Under the pieces are notes generated by a model. The model saw only the letters and a program-made list of their open reading frames with translations, was not told the origin of the DNA and made no database searches. From positions 62,001 to 126,000 of the forward strand of contig NZ_CP025547.1 of the NCBI RefSeq assembly GCF_003614435.1: a stretch of DNA of 64,000 nt, read 5' to 3'. The translations under genes and the position numbers were made by a program. Numbering within the stretch: the stretch's first letter is position 1; every line of letters begins with the position of its first letter. Origin of the DNA: Mycobacterium paragordonae. GTDB lineage: Bacteria > Actinomycetota > Actinomycetes > Mycobacteriales > Mycobacteriaceae. Positions 1 through 7,634 of the stretch are shown here, piece after piece.

Positions 1-2
1 TC

Positions 3-602
3 GGCGGGGCAGTGTTCTTCGACGAAATGCACACGCTGCATGAGACCGGCTACTCCCAAGGTGATCCCTACGGCAGCGCGATCATCAACACGTTGCTGCT
101 GTACATGGAGAATCATCGCGAGGAACTGGTCGTGTTCGGCGCGGGTTACGCCAAGGCCACCGAGAAGATGCTCGCAGTCAATCAGGGTCTGCGGCGGCGC
201 TTTTCGACGGTGATTGAGTTCCACAGCTATACCCCGTCCGAGCTGATCGGCCTGACCAAGTTGATGGTCAGCGAAGATGACGACGTCACCACCGACGAAG
301 CCGTCGAGGTGTTGCGACCCGAGTTCGAAAAGTTCTACGCCGAGCAAACCATGACCGCTGACGGCGATCTCATCCGGGAAATCGACATGCTGGGCAATGC
401 CGGGTTCGTCCGCAACGTCGTGGAAAAGGCGCGTGACCACCGCAATGACCGCCTTGACACCACCGAACTGGACGAGCTGCTCGCCAGCGACGAGGTCACC
501 ATCACCGACGAGCAACTGCAGAGCCTGCGGGAGCTCACCGGCGAAGATTTGGCCGAAGGCCTGCGCGCGGCGGTGTCCGAAAAGCGGGAACGACATGGCT
601 GA
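3..602 (+). CDS. eccA: ESX (type VII) AAA+ ATPase EccA-like, C-terminal part, truncated by window edge
   Basis: The reading frame is already open at base 3 and begins inside a Walker B motif (GGAVFFDEMHTL), so about 200 C-terminal residues are present and the start lies left of the window. A sensor-1-like stretch (VVFGAGYAKATEKML) and the arginine-finger segment (GLRRRFSTVIEF) follow, as in CbxX/CfqX-type AAA+ domains of EccA. Known role: a cytosolic ATPase that helps release or recycle ESX/PE/PPE substrates and chaperones in type VII secretion. The family is typically around 570-620 aa. Next to conjugation genes, an EccA fits an ESX-P locus of a pRAW-type conjugative element (inference). A generic CbxX ATPase is the alternative. 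Confidence 0.78.
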   Translation, partial: GGAVFFDEMHTLHETGYSQGDPYGSAIINTLLLYMENHREELVVFGAGYAKATEKMLAVNQGLRRRFSTVIEFHSYTPSELIGLTKLMVSEDDDVTTDEAVEVLRPEFEKFYAEQTMTADGDLIREIDMLGNAGFVRNVVEKARDHRNDRLDTTELDELLASDEVTITDEQLQSLRELTGEDLAEGLRAAVSEKRERHG

Positions 603-819
603 CTAGCGGCACGCATCGAAGAACCGGCTGCCGGGCTACTCCCGTCAACACCTGCAGCGGGTTGCTGGACCTCACAGCTAACGACCAAGTAGCCCCGACG
701 GCATCGGCAGGAACCCCGGAAGAGCCCGAAATCCGTGGGGGATCGCGCGGAACGGTTCAAGTATGCGTACCAGCTTTTGTCAGATCGATACTGGCTGGGC
801 GAAAAGGCGGGTGCGTGAA

Positions 820-965
820 CTCGCAGACCTTCGCTGGGTACGAGTTGGTCCGGTTCTGGGGTCTGGGGGTATGGGCGAGGTGTACCTTGCCCAGCATCCA
901 AGGCTGTCACGACGTGATGCCCTCAAACTTTCTGCCTCCCCAGTGGTCAGCAGACGAGGTATTCC
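820..965 (+). pseudogene. Remnant of a serine/threonine protein kinase N-terminus
   Basis: One frame reads AGYELVR and a one-base shift then reads [18 protein letters not shown], the glycine-rich ATP loop of a PknF-type Ser/Thr kinase. A further shift yields SADEVF. The rest of the kinase (catalytic loop, DFG) is absent, so this is a decayed N-terminal fragment of roughly 45 codons. No function is expected. Confidence 0.72.
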
Positions 966-968
966 CCG

Positions 969-1199
969 GTTGGGACGACACGTATCCGGCCTACCAAGGC
1001 CAAGGTGGAAGCTGCGGTAGATGATGCCGTGAACAGGGGCAAGATCACCGCGGCGCGCCGCAAGCGCTGGGTGTCCCTCATCCAGGCCGACCCCGGTACG
1101 GCCGGCGTTCCGGACAAGACCGCAGTGCCCTTGTCGGAGATGGATCACAGCGCCGACACCAGCCGCGAAACCGCCGACGTCGGCCAGTGGTTTTACTGA
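969..1199 (+). pseudogene. Fragment resembling the C-terminal part of a phage (Mu-type) capsid protease/scaffold protein
   Basis: Frame 3 reads [18 protein letters not shown], then TAARRKRWVSLIQADPG, then a short tail ending at 1199. The pattern 'ala-rich helix, GKIT.ARR..W..LI.ADP' is typical of the C-terminal segment of Mu-I-type phage proteases. It lies directly behind the kinase remnant and has no start codon upstream in frame with a ribosome site. It looks like a fusion of two gene scraps left by rearrangement. Function is not expected; the family call is tentative. Confidence 0.4.
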
Positions 1200-1246
1200 G
1201 AGCCCGCAACGTTTAAGGAAATGGGGGGCTGCGTCGGCCGGCGCTA

Positions 1247-1672
1247 CTAGCCGCCTTGCTTCTCCTTGCTGGCCGCCTCGATCAGGCTTGTCACCGACCC
1301 AGGGTCCATGTGGTACATCATCGCGCCACTAGGGTCGGCCAACACGATGACCTCGAGGAACTTTTGGGTGCCCTTGCGCGTGTGCACAGTTGCCAGCCCG
1401 TCGTATTTGTTGATGTCGATGTTGATCAGCGTCATGTCGTCGGCCACCGTGATCCCGTATTCCTTGAACGCGTCGTCGGTGTTTAACCGATCTCGCAACA
1501 GCCCGACGACCTCCTGCTTCAGCAGTGGAACGTTGACCGACGGCGGCGGAGGTGGTGGCGGTGGCGGTGGCGTAGTCCACCAGTGGCCGGCCACGACGAC
1601 CGACATGGCGAAGGCCGCGACGGTGGCGCCCAGACCCGTCTGCACCAAACGAATTTTGTTGGCAGTGCTCAT
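1247..1672 (-). CDS. Single-pass membrane protein with polyproline linker
   Basis: A 141-aa protein if started at the ATG at 1672 (MSTANKIRLVQ); an upstream ATG at 1726 would add 18 residues. One transmembrane segment lies at about residues 10-30 (GLGATVAAFAMSVVVAGHWW). A run of ten prolines follows, encoded by the GGTGGC-like repeat at 1545-1572, and then an about 95-residue extracytoplasmic domain with no recognised motif. The layout (short N-tail, TM, proline stalk, small domain) suits an exported anchored protein. Function unknown. It is followed on the same strand by no close partner. Confidence 0.6.
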   Translation of the reverse strand: MSTANKIRLVQTGLGATVAAFAMSVVVAGHWWTTPPPPPPPPPPSVNVPLLKQEVVGLLRDRLNTDDAFKEYGITVADDMTLINIDINKYDGLATVHTRKGTQKFLEVIVLADPSGAMMYHMDPGSVTSLIEAASKEKQGG

Positions 1673-1766
1673 GTTTCGGGTTCCACTCTCGGCAGACCCT
1701 GGTATTTGCTCTGGTGTTTGCTCCAACTTTTACCCCTGGCGGTTGTAGCGACTGGCGAGCACGTTT

Positions 1767-2192
1767 TCATTCGCAGTTGTCGCATACCCCTGTTACCGGT
1801 AACTGCTGGCGGCAGCTTGGGCACAACCCCGCTTCCCGCCGCACAGTGCGGGAGCGTTCAGCGCCGGAGTAGACCTTGTTCACGGGATGCGTCACGTACC
1901 AGGTGCCCTTCGGTGAACTGCTGCTTCCGACTGTGCCCACACCGCCCGCGACACGAACGGCTTCCTCTTTGGTGGTGAATCCGGTCGTATAGCCCCAATA
2001 GATGTGCAGATCGCGGAGCCCGTCGCGCCGGGTTGCGATGACGTACGGCTTGTCGGACCTCTCCACAGCGCGGTACCCGGAGATGCCGACGGCATCGGTG
2101 AGCCGCCGTATGAACGGGTGGTTCTCGGACGTGATCTTGGCCTTCGTCAGGGCCGAGAGGAGGGAGTCGGAGGGCTCGTCTGTCACGTTCAC
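1767..2192 (-). CDS. Hypothetical protein with C-terminal zinc ribbon
   Basis: A 141-aa protein starting at the ATG at 2192. The C-terminus carries CPSCRQQLPVTGVCDNC, a CxxC-x9-CxxC zinc ribbon. The N-terminal 110 residues include a compact alpha/beta-looking stretch (GLRDLHIYWGYTTGFTTKEEAVRVAGG). It lies 8 bp downstream of the 2201-2731 gene on the same strand, so the two are probably co-transcribed. Family not recognised; nucleic-acid or protein binding through the ribbon is only an inference. Confidence 0.6.
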   Translation of the reverse strand: MNVTDEPSDSLLSALTKAKITSENHPFIRRLTDAVGISGYRAVERSDKPYVIATRRDGLRDLHIYWGYTTGFTTKEEAVRVAGGVGTVGSSSSPKGTWYVTHPVNKVYSGAERSRTVRREAGLCPSCRQQLPVTGVCDNCE

Positions 2193-2200
2193 GACCTATC

Positions 2201-2731
2201 TCAGCTGTCCAATGTCCACAGCAACTGATCGAGCACCAGCAGCGACACGTTGATCTCGGCGGCGGCCGCTTTAGCGATGACATGGGCGGCGTAGTCGTCA
2301 TTCGGGACGTGGAACCCTGACGCACGCATGGCCCTCTTCACACGCACGTCGATCTTGATGGCGTCAGCGCCCGAGCGCATCCTCATGTAAGACCACAGTG
2401 CCAAGCCGATGCCGCTCACTGATCCGACCACGGGGTCGAGTCGAGGTGCTAAGTCGAAAGGTTCGTAACGGTCGGCCCACAACTTGCATACACCGTCCTC
2501 AACGACGGGGTCTTCCATACCCTCGGAGACGGCGAAGTCCCGCATCCGCTGAGCCACCACGCCAATGGTTTCCGCCTCTGCAGCCGACAAGCTGTAACGG
2601 GACGGCTCCACCGGGTGTTGCGCCAGCCAGGCGATCGTGGGCTCGTCGTTCGCGTCTATCCAGTCGGCGACGATCCGCTTCACCTTCGTAGCGTAAGTGC
2701 GCTGCCGTGAGGCCACTACGTCGACGATCAT
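2201..2731 (-). CDS. Hypothetical protein
   Basis: A 176-aa protein starting at the ATG at 2731, which overlaps the stop of the upstream gene at 2728 by 4 bp (ATGA), a sign of translational coupling. It is mostly helical by composition and has no recognised motif. A mildly hydrophobic stretch (VVGSVSGIGLALWSYMRM, about residues 106-123) could be a buried helix. It belongs to the 1767-2892 minus-strand group. Confidence 0.55.
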   Translation of the reverse strand: MIVDVVASRQRTYATKVKRIVADWIDANDEPTIAWLAQHPVEPSRYSLSAAEAETIGVVAQRMRDFAVSEGMEDPVVEDGVCKLWADRYEPFDLAPRLDPVVGSVSGIGLALWSYMRMRSGADAIKIDVRVKRAMRASGFHVPNDDYAAHVIAKAAAAEINVSLLVLDQLLWTLDS

Positions 2732-2892
2732 CGCCCCCGACGACCGTCGTAGGCACCGACGTACGCGAGCGCGGCTGCTTCGGCTTCCCCGCCGCGTGAT
2801 TCATTGAGTGCTACGAGGTTCTCCACGGCCGGGCCCCATCTCGGATCGGTCCGCAGTAGTCGAAGTATGTCTTCCACTGGTTCCCTCCCCAT
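2728..2892 (-). CDS. Small hypothetical protein (54 aa)
   Basis: Starts at the ATG at 2892 (MGREPVEDILRLLRTDPRW), with a GGGAA-type purine stretch upstream on the minus strand, and ends in a 4-bp overlap with the next gene. The longer open frame extending to 3111 lacks coding character. Acidic-helical composition, no known family. Overlap with its neighbour supports it being real. Confidence 0.45.
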   Translation of the reverse strand: MGREPVEDILRLLRTDPRWGPAVENLVALNESRGGEAEAAALAYVGAYDGRRGR

Positions 2893-3190
2893 GTCGAGGG
2901 ATTCGGAAGGACGCCCCCGACCCGCTCGGCTCTGACCGTAGATCAAAGCACCGACAGGGCCCGAGAAGCATCGGTGATCATCGGGCGTCAAGGAGTTGTA
3001 TGCGCGGTTCTCGAAGTTGTATGTCCGCCGCGTTCGGCCAGGGCCTTTCAGGCGAAGTCCCGCGTACATCCTGTGCGCTGCACCCTCACATCGCCGAGGC
3101 CGGAAGTGCACTCAGGGCCGTTTCGATCGAGAGCGCTGAGGGCGAACCTTTCACCACCGTCGTTCTTGTCTGCTGCGGCCGCCCGATTGG

Positions 3191-5033
3191 TCAGATTCGT
3201 TTACGGAATTCCCGAGGGTGACACTCCAGGAGGTTGATGATCTTGTCGCGCATCGCCCTGTACTGGTCGGAGGGACCGGCGCGGGTGGTGAACAGCAGCT
3301 TCCGTGCGCCGAGGAGGCGTGCCTCGAACTTCGGATGCGCGAAGATCGATTTCCAGTCCGCGTCGGCGCATTCATGCCGCACGACGTAGGTTGCATGTCG
3401 CCCTGCGAGCGGGCTGATCGCCACCGCATTCTCACCGGATCCGTTGGCGGACTTAATAGCCAGGACCAGGTAGCGGTTCCGATGCCGTCGGAGGAACCGG
3501 AGCCTTTATGCCAGACACATCGGGCACCCCCGAAATGGTTGTGCAGATCCTCCAAAACGGTGAGGCGGTGTTCGTCAACGCGGTAGCCGCCGTACATCTT
3601 GGACTTCCGCATCTCACCAAGGAAGGCGCGGAGCTGCTCACCCTGCGGAAGGATCTGGAATGGGAGGTCTGTGGTCGTCTGACGTAAGGGCGTCCACGAT
3701 ACGGCGGCGCTGTCGCGGAACGGCCGCAGGAAGTTGTACCTCTTCAACTGGAGTGCGATCAGATGCCCACGCGAGAGTCGAAGGAATTGCGCCAGGTTCG
3801 CTTCGTCTGTGCTCAACAGTCGCTCGGCGGTCACGATGAACCCGGTGAGCCGTCGTGTTGCTCTCTCCAGTTGCGGACTGGTCTCGACGAGGCGATCCCT
3901 GGTCAGGGGTTGCAGTCGGCCGAGCACGTCCCACAGTCGCTGGTCATTACTCGCGCTGGCGATGGTGAGCATGACAGCGCGGCGAAGAGAGTCGAAAGAG
4001 GCTCTCGCGCGGCGCAATTCGTCAGCTGCAGAACGCCCGCCATCGTCAGCGGCGGTGAGTAAGCGTAACTCCTTGGTCAGCCCGCGTTCGGCAAGGCTAG
4101 GTTGGGTGAGGATGGAGCCGTGGGCGCGCACCAGTTGATCGAGAAGCTGTTTTTCGTGGTCGATGACGACAGCGAGGGCTACGAGGTCCTCCGGCGCGGT
4201 GCTCAATCGTACTTCGCTGCGCGCAGCGCGCGTTGCAGCGTATCGCCACGTCAGGTACCCATATCCGCCTGATCCATCGGGAGCGAGTTCCTGCAGGCAG
4301 GCAACGACTGTCGTCCTTCCGGTGTGGCTCGCGGTGGTAGCGGCGACGATGTCAGCGACAGCCTGCACGTCCATCGTGGCCACGAGCTGTGGCAGGCCGG
4401 CCGTGCGGGCGCGCGGACGAATGATCACAGGGTCAGGGTCAGGGTCTGGGGTCTTCGCTGTGGGCTTGGCGGGCCTTGCAAGCTTTGATTTCTGCGACTT
4501 CTGCAGTCGCGCTTTGTTTCCAACGCTGGGTTGGGCGTTGGGACGGTTCCGAGGAGCGCCTTTGTTGGATGAAGTGCGTCGCTCTTCGTCGGCGACTATT
4601 CGGCGCAGGCTGTCGCTCGCGACGACATGGCGCAGTGCGGACCGCTTAATTCCGTACTTGGCTTCACATTCCCGGTAAAGCTCGTCGATTGCCTGGCTCG
4701 GGTTCTGCGAAGCGGAGGCAATTCGATAGCGTCTGAATATGTCGAGGGCATCGGCGGAGGTGAGCAGGGAGGATTGACGCGCCCGCTTACCGGCGGATGC
4801 TTTCGGCTGGGCGGGGGTGGGGCGGGCTGCCCGCCGCTGAGCCTGACCGGCGCCGCGGTCGGAGCCGGTTGTGTGACCCCGAGCGATTCGCGCAGCCGAC
4901 GCGCAACGGGCGCCTTGATAGTTGAGGATGCAGACTTGGCGGACTCGCCGTCCGCGGCGAGCTGAGCCAGGATCTCCTTGCTAGTTACGCCGAGCTCTTT
5001 GGCCAGTTCATGTACCCGGGCCTTTCCGCCCAT
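3191..5033 (-). pseudogene. IF-2 N-terminal-domain protein, broken by two frameshifts
   Basis: From the ATG at 5033 the first ~55 residues ([20 protein letters not shown] and the following [12 protein letters not shown]) match the IF2_N domain of translation initiation factor IF-2. The frame then shifts inside a proline codon run near 4810. It continues as [14 protein letters not shown], a helical segment [16 protein letters not shown], a Lys/Pro/Asp-rich linker (KTPDPDPDPVIIRPRARTA) and a large uncharacterised domain. A second shift near 3475 moves the frame to NRYLVLAIKSANGSGENAV and on to the stop at 3191 (FRKRI). Restored, the protein would be about 610 aa. It has no GTPase domain, so it is not infB itself. 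Function unknown; two sequencing errors are possible but two real lesions are likelier. Confidence 0.65.
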
Positions 5034-5630
5034 CGTTTAGCTCCCCCTGGTCCGTCAGATCGACAGTAAGCCCTGAAATGGCAGACTACGACGAGCTAGC
5101 GACATGTGAATTCGGGCGTGCGGACACGGAAAGGCAAGCTGTGCTCAGCCATGAACCCAATAGGGAAGGAACCGGGCTGGAACTTCCAGTCACAGAAAGA
5201 CCCGGCCCGCCGCTTTGGGTCTTCCGCTCTTTCAACCTTGCCTCGGGGAGGGCGGCCGCGGGCGACCGAACGGACCTGAGACGCTGCGGCTAGCAGGCTC
5301 CTGCGCTCCGCGACATGACCCAGCCCAACCGCGGGGCGTCCCAGCGGGGGGAGGCACCGCCGCTCTGCGGACTGGTTGTGGTTCCGCTCGAGCCAGCGCC
5401 CCCGCCCTCATCACTAAACGCTCACAACAGTTTCTATCCGACGTTGAAGCGGCTTCGCGCTGAGGCAGAACAAGTTGCGCGCAACCTTCCGGTGATTCAG
5501 CCCGGGACCGAGGGACTAGGGCCAGGGGGTGGGGGGAGCCCCCTCGCGGTGCCACCTGTGCCTCGAACGGCCAGGAACTCGACGAGGTGCCCTCCAATGG
5601 CATGGGTCTGGGTTCCTAGCGCTTCGTTGT
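5034..5630. other. Gene-free stretch between IF2_N pseudogene and T4SS operon
   Basis: About 600 bp with no frame of coding character on either strand. The open frames seen here are arginine/proline/alanine-rich antisense-type frames. A G-run block lies at 5520-5545. It may hold the terminator of the T4SS operon, whose last gene stops at 5631, but no clear hairpin with a T-tract was identified. Confidence 0.4.
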
Positions 5631-7634
5631 TCATCGCTGCCGGCCCTGTACCGGGGGACAGTCAGGCGGGGTGACTGGATGGGGGAGGTCGCGCGGTGGC
5701 TGGCTGGCGGTGGCCGCCGCGGGTGGCCCAACGTTACCGGCGCGGCCGGGGGCTGGCCCAGACATGTCCACGGCGGCGTCTGGTGCGGCGGGCCCGCGTG
5801 TGTGCAGGGGAGGCTGCGCCTGTGGAGCCGAGTTGGGGGCCGATGTGCGCTGGCCGTTGCTGTGGTGCAGCTGCTGGGCGGTTTGGGTGGCGACCGCGGC
5901 CGCTGCAGCAGCTTCGGGTACGACGGTGGCCGCTGCAGCGGCGGCTCGGGAAGCCGGTGGCGTGGCCCCGCCGCCACCGGCGGCCGTGCTGCCGGACGGC
6001 GAGGTCGGCCCGACAGGGCATGGGGTGCGACCGCCGCTGCCCGGTGGGCGCCCGCCTGGCGGCCGGCCGTCGACGGGGTTGCCGGTAAGGGGTGAATCGT
6101 CCTGTCCGTCAACGCTTGTGCCCGCCGGTATGGCGGTTGACATGCCTGGCAGGCGCTGCGCGGTATCACGCACACGGTCGATGCCGGCTCGGCCGCGGAC
6201 ATAGCCGTAGCTGGCTTCGCGGGCCACGGCGGTGACGAGGTGCGTGATGTCGTGGCGGGTGTGGTCGCCGAGTTCGCGTTTGAGCCACCAGAGTCCGCCG
6301 ATCGCCACCGCGGAGATGAGGGCGATCATGACCAGGCGGGCCAGCGGATGGGTCATGCCGACTTGGTCGGCGTAGCCTCCGCGCGCGGCCATTTTGAGGA
6401 CGATCACCGCGGCGACGGAGACGTAGGTGGTGTAGACGAAGACCAGCAGAGCGTGTTTGAAAAACAGCGTCAGGCGCCGCAGCGCACGCTGGCGTGGCCG
6501 GCCGTGGATCATGGCGGGTGCGGCGGCCACGACGGCGAAAAGCGCGTTGATGAAGGCGGCGCAGCAGACCATCACGTAGCTGTAGGTGACGTAGAAGACG
6601 AACAGGGTGAACGCCGCTCCCAGCAGGAGGTAGAACGCGCCGAGGGCGAGGTTGGCGCCGTCGAGCTGCTGAGCGAAGGCCAGTGCCTGTTGGGCGCCGC
6701 AGTTGCTCATTGCGTGGGCGGGGCCGTCTGGTTTACCGCTGAGGATGGCCGCGGTGTAGGCGTTGCCGCAGCTGCCGATGTCGTCAACGGGAGTTCCGAA
6801 GTTCATCAGTTGCAGGGGCATTCGCAATGTGGCATCGGCGATGAGGCCGGTGAGGTGCTGAAGTTGGGCACTGGTGCCGCCGCCGGTGACGGGGCCGTTG
6901 TTGGCGAATGCTTGGGCGATCTGGAATCCGAGGTCCCGTGCTCGGCCGAGCAGCCCGTTTTCGTTGTAGAGCTCGGTAAGTGGATCTCGGGTGAGAACGA
7001 GGCCGAGGATGCCGATGATGAAGGTGGACAACATGATTCCGGAGCCGTGGCCTTTGCGGCCGTGCCAGAGGATGTGGTAGGCGCCTACGGCTAGCCCGGC
7101 AAGCATGCACAAGGGGAATACCCACAGGTCGGTGAGTAGGGCTCGGATGATGTCGAAGAGGGGCCGAAACCAGGTGGCAAGCCAGTACAGCCAGGTGTTA
7201 GACATGGCGAACCGCATCAGCCACAGGGCCGTGGTGATCATGAAGATGTACAGCGCTGCCTCGAGTTGGAGCAGCTGGACGATGCTTTGGTGGGTGAGCC
7301 CGGTGGTGACGGCGTTGGCCAGCCAGCGTGTCCAGCTGGTGGGGTCCGCGGTCAGTTCGGGTCCGGCTCTGGTGAGCGCTTCGCTGGTGCTCACGACCGA
7401 GAGGTAGTAGTTGCCGACCGGTACTGCGTGGCTGTCGGTGACGCCGGTCCAGTTCAGTGCGCCGGCCAGGGTGGACGCCGCCGCTGTCGGGGCGGCCACG
7501 ACCGCCCAGGTGGCCAGCAGGTGCGTGGTGAGCCATAGCGTGCAGATGCGGCGCAGTCGGGGCCTGGTGGCCAGGTGGTAGCCGAGGTGCTCCGCTGCAC
7601 GTCGGGTGAATGTTGGTGGGTGCGTGGGGTTCAT
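5631..7634 (-). CDS. T4SS polytopic membrane protein, VirB6/TrbL-like
   Basis: A 667-aa protein beginning at the ATG at 7634 (MNPTHPPTFTRRAAEHLG), overlapping the stop of virB4 by 4 bp. An N-terminal hydrophobic segment is followed by an extracytoplasmic loop and about seven more membrane segments (for example LYIFMITTALWLMRFAM, AGLAVGAYHILW, FVFYVTYSYVMVCCAAFINA, LVFVYTTYVSVAAVIVL). After about residue 470 comes a ~200-residue Pro/Ala/Gly-rich, low-complexity cytosolic tail. This is the layout of actinobacterial TrbL/VirB6-type channel components. Being last in the operon behind VirB4 supports that role. The exact family was not verified. Confidence 0.7.
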   Translation of the reverse strand: MNPTHPPTFTRRAAEHLGYHLATRPRLRRICTLWLTTHLLATWAVVAAPTAAASTLAGALNWTGVTDSHAVPVGNYYLSVVSTSEALTRAGPELTADPTSWTRWLANAVTTGLTHQSIVQLLQLEAALYIFMITTALWLMRFAMSNTWLYWLATWFRPLFDIIRALLTDLWVFPLCMLAGLAVGAYHILWHGRKGHGSGIMLSTFIIGILGLVLTRDPLTELYNENGLLGRARDLGFQIAQAFANNGPVTGGGTSAQLQHLTGLIADATLRMPLQLMNFGTPVDDIGSCGNAYTAAILSGKPDGPAHAMSNCGAQQALAFAQQLDGANLALGAFYLLLGAAFTLFVFYVTYSYVMVCCAAFINALFAVVAAAPAMIHGRPRQRALRRLTLFFKHALLVFVYTTYVSVAAVIVLKMAARGGYADQVGMTHPLARLVMIALISAVAIGGLWWLKRELGDHTRHDITHLVTAVAREASYGYVRGRAGIDRVRDTAQRLPGMSTAIPAGTSVDGQDDSPLTGNPVDGRPPGGRPPGSGGRTPCPVGPTSPSGSTAAGGGGATPPASRAAAAAATVVPEAAAAAAVATQTAQQLHHSNGQRTSAPNSAPQAQPPLHTRGPAAPDAAVDMSGPAPGRAGNVGPPAAATASQPPRDLPHPVTPPDCPPVQGRQR

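Noticed and set aside
1545..1572. Tandem GGTGGC-like repeat as a possible microsatellite or CRISPR-like array
   Set aside because: It encodes the polyproline linker of the 1247-1672 protein; units are 3-6 bp with no spacers.
4596..5033. A complete 145-aa IF2_N protein
   Set aside because: After about residue 80 the frame becomes Pro/Arg-rich while good coding sequence continues in another frame, so the short protein is better seen as the 5' part of a frameshifted gene.
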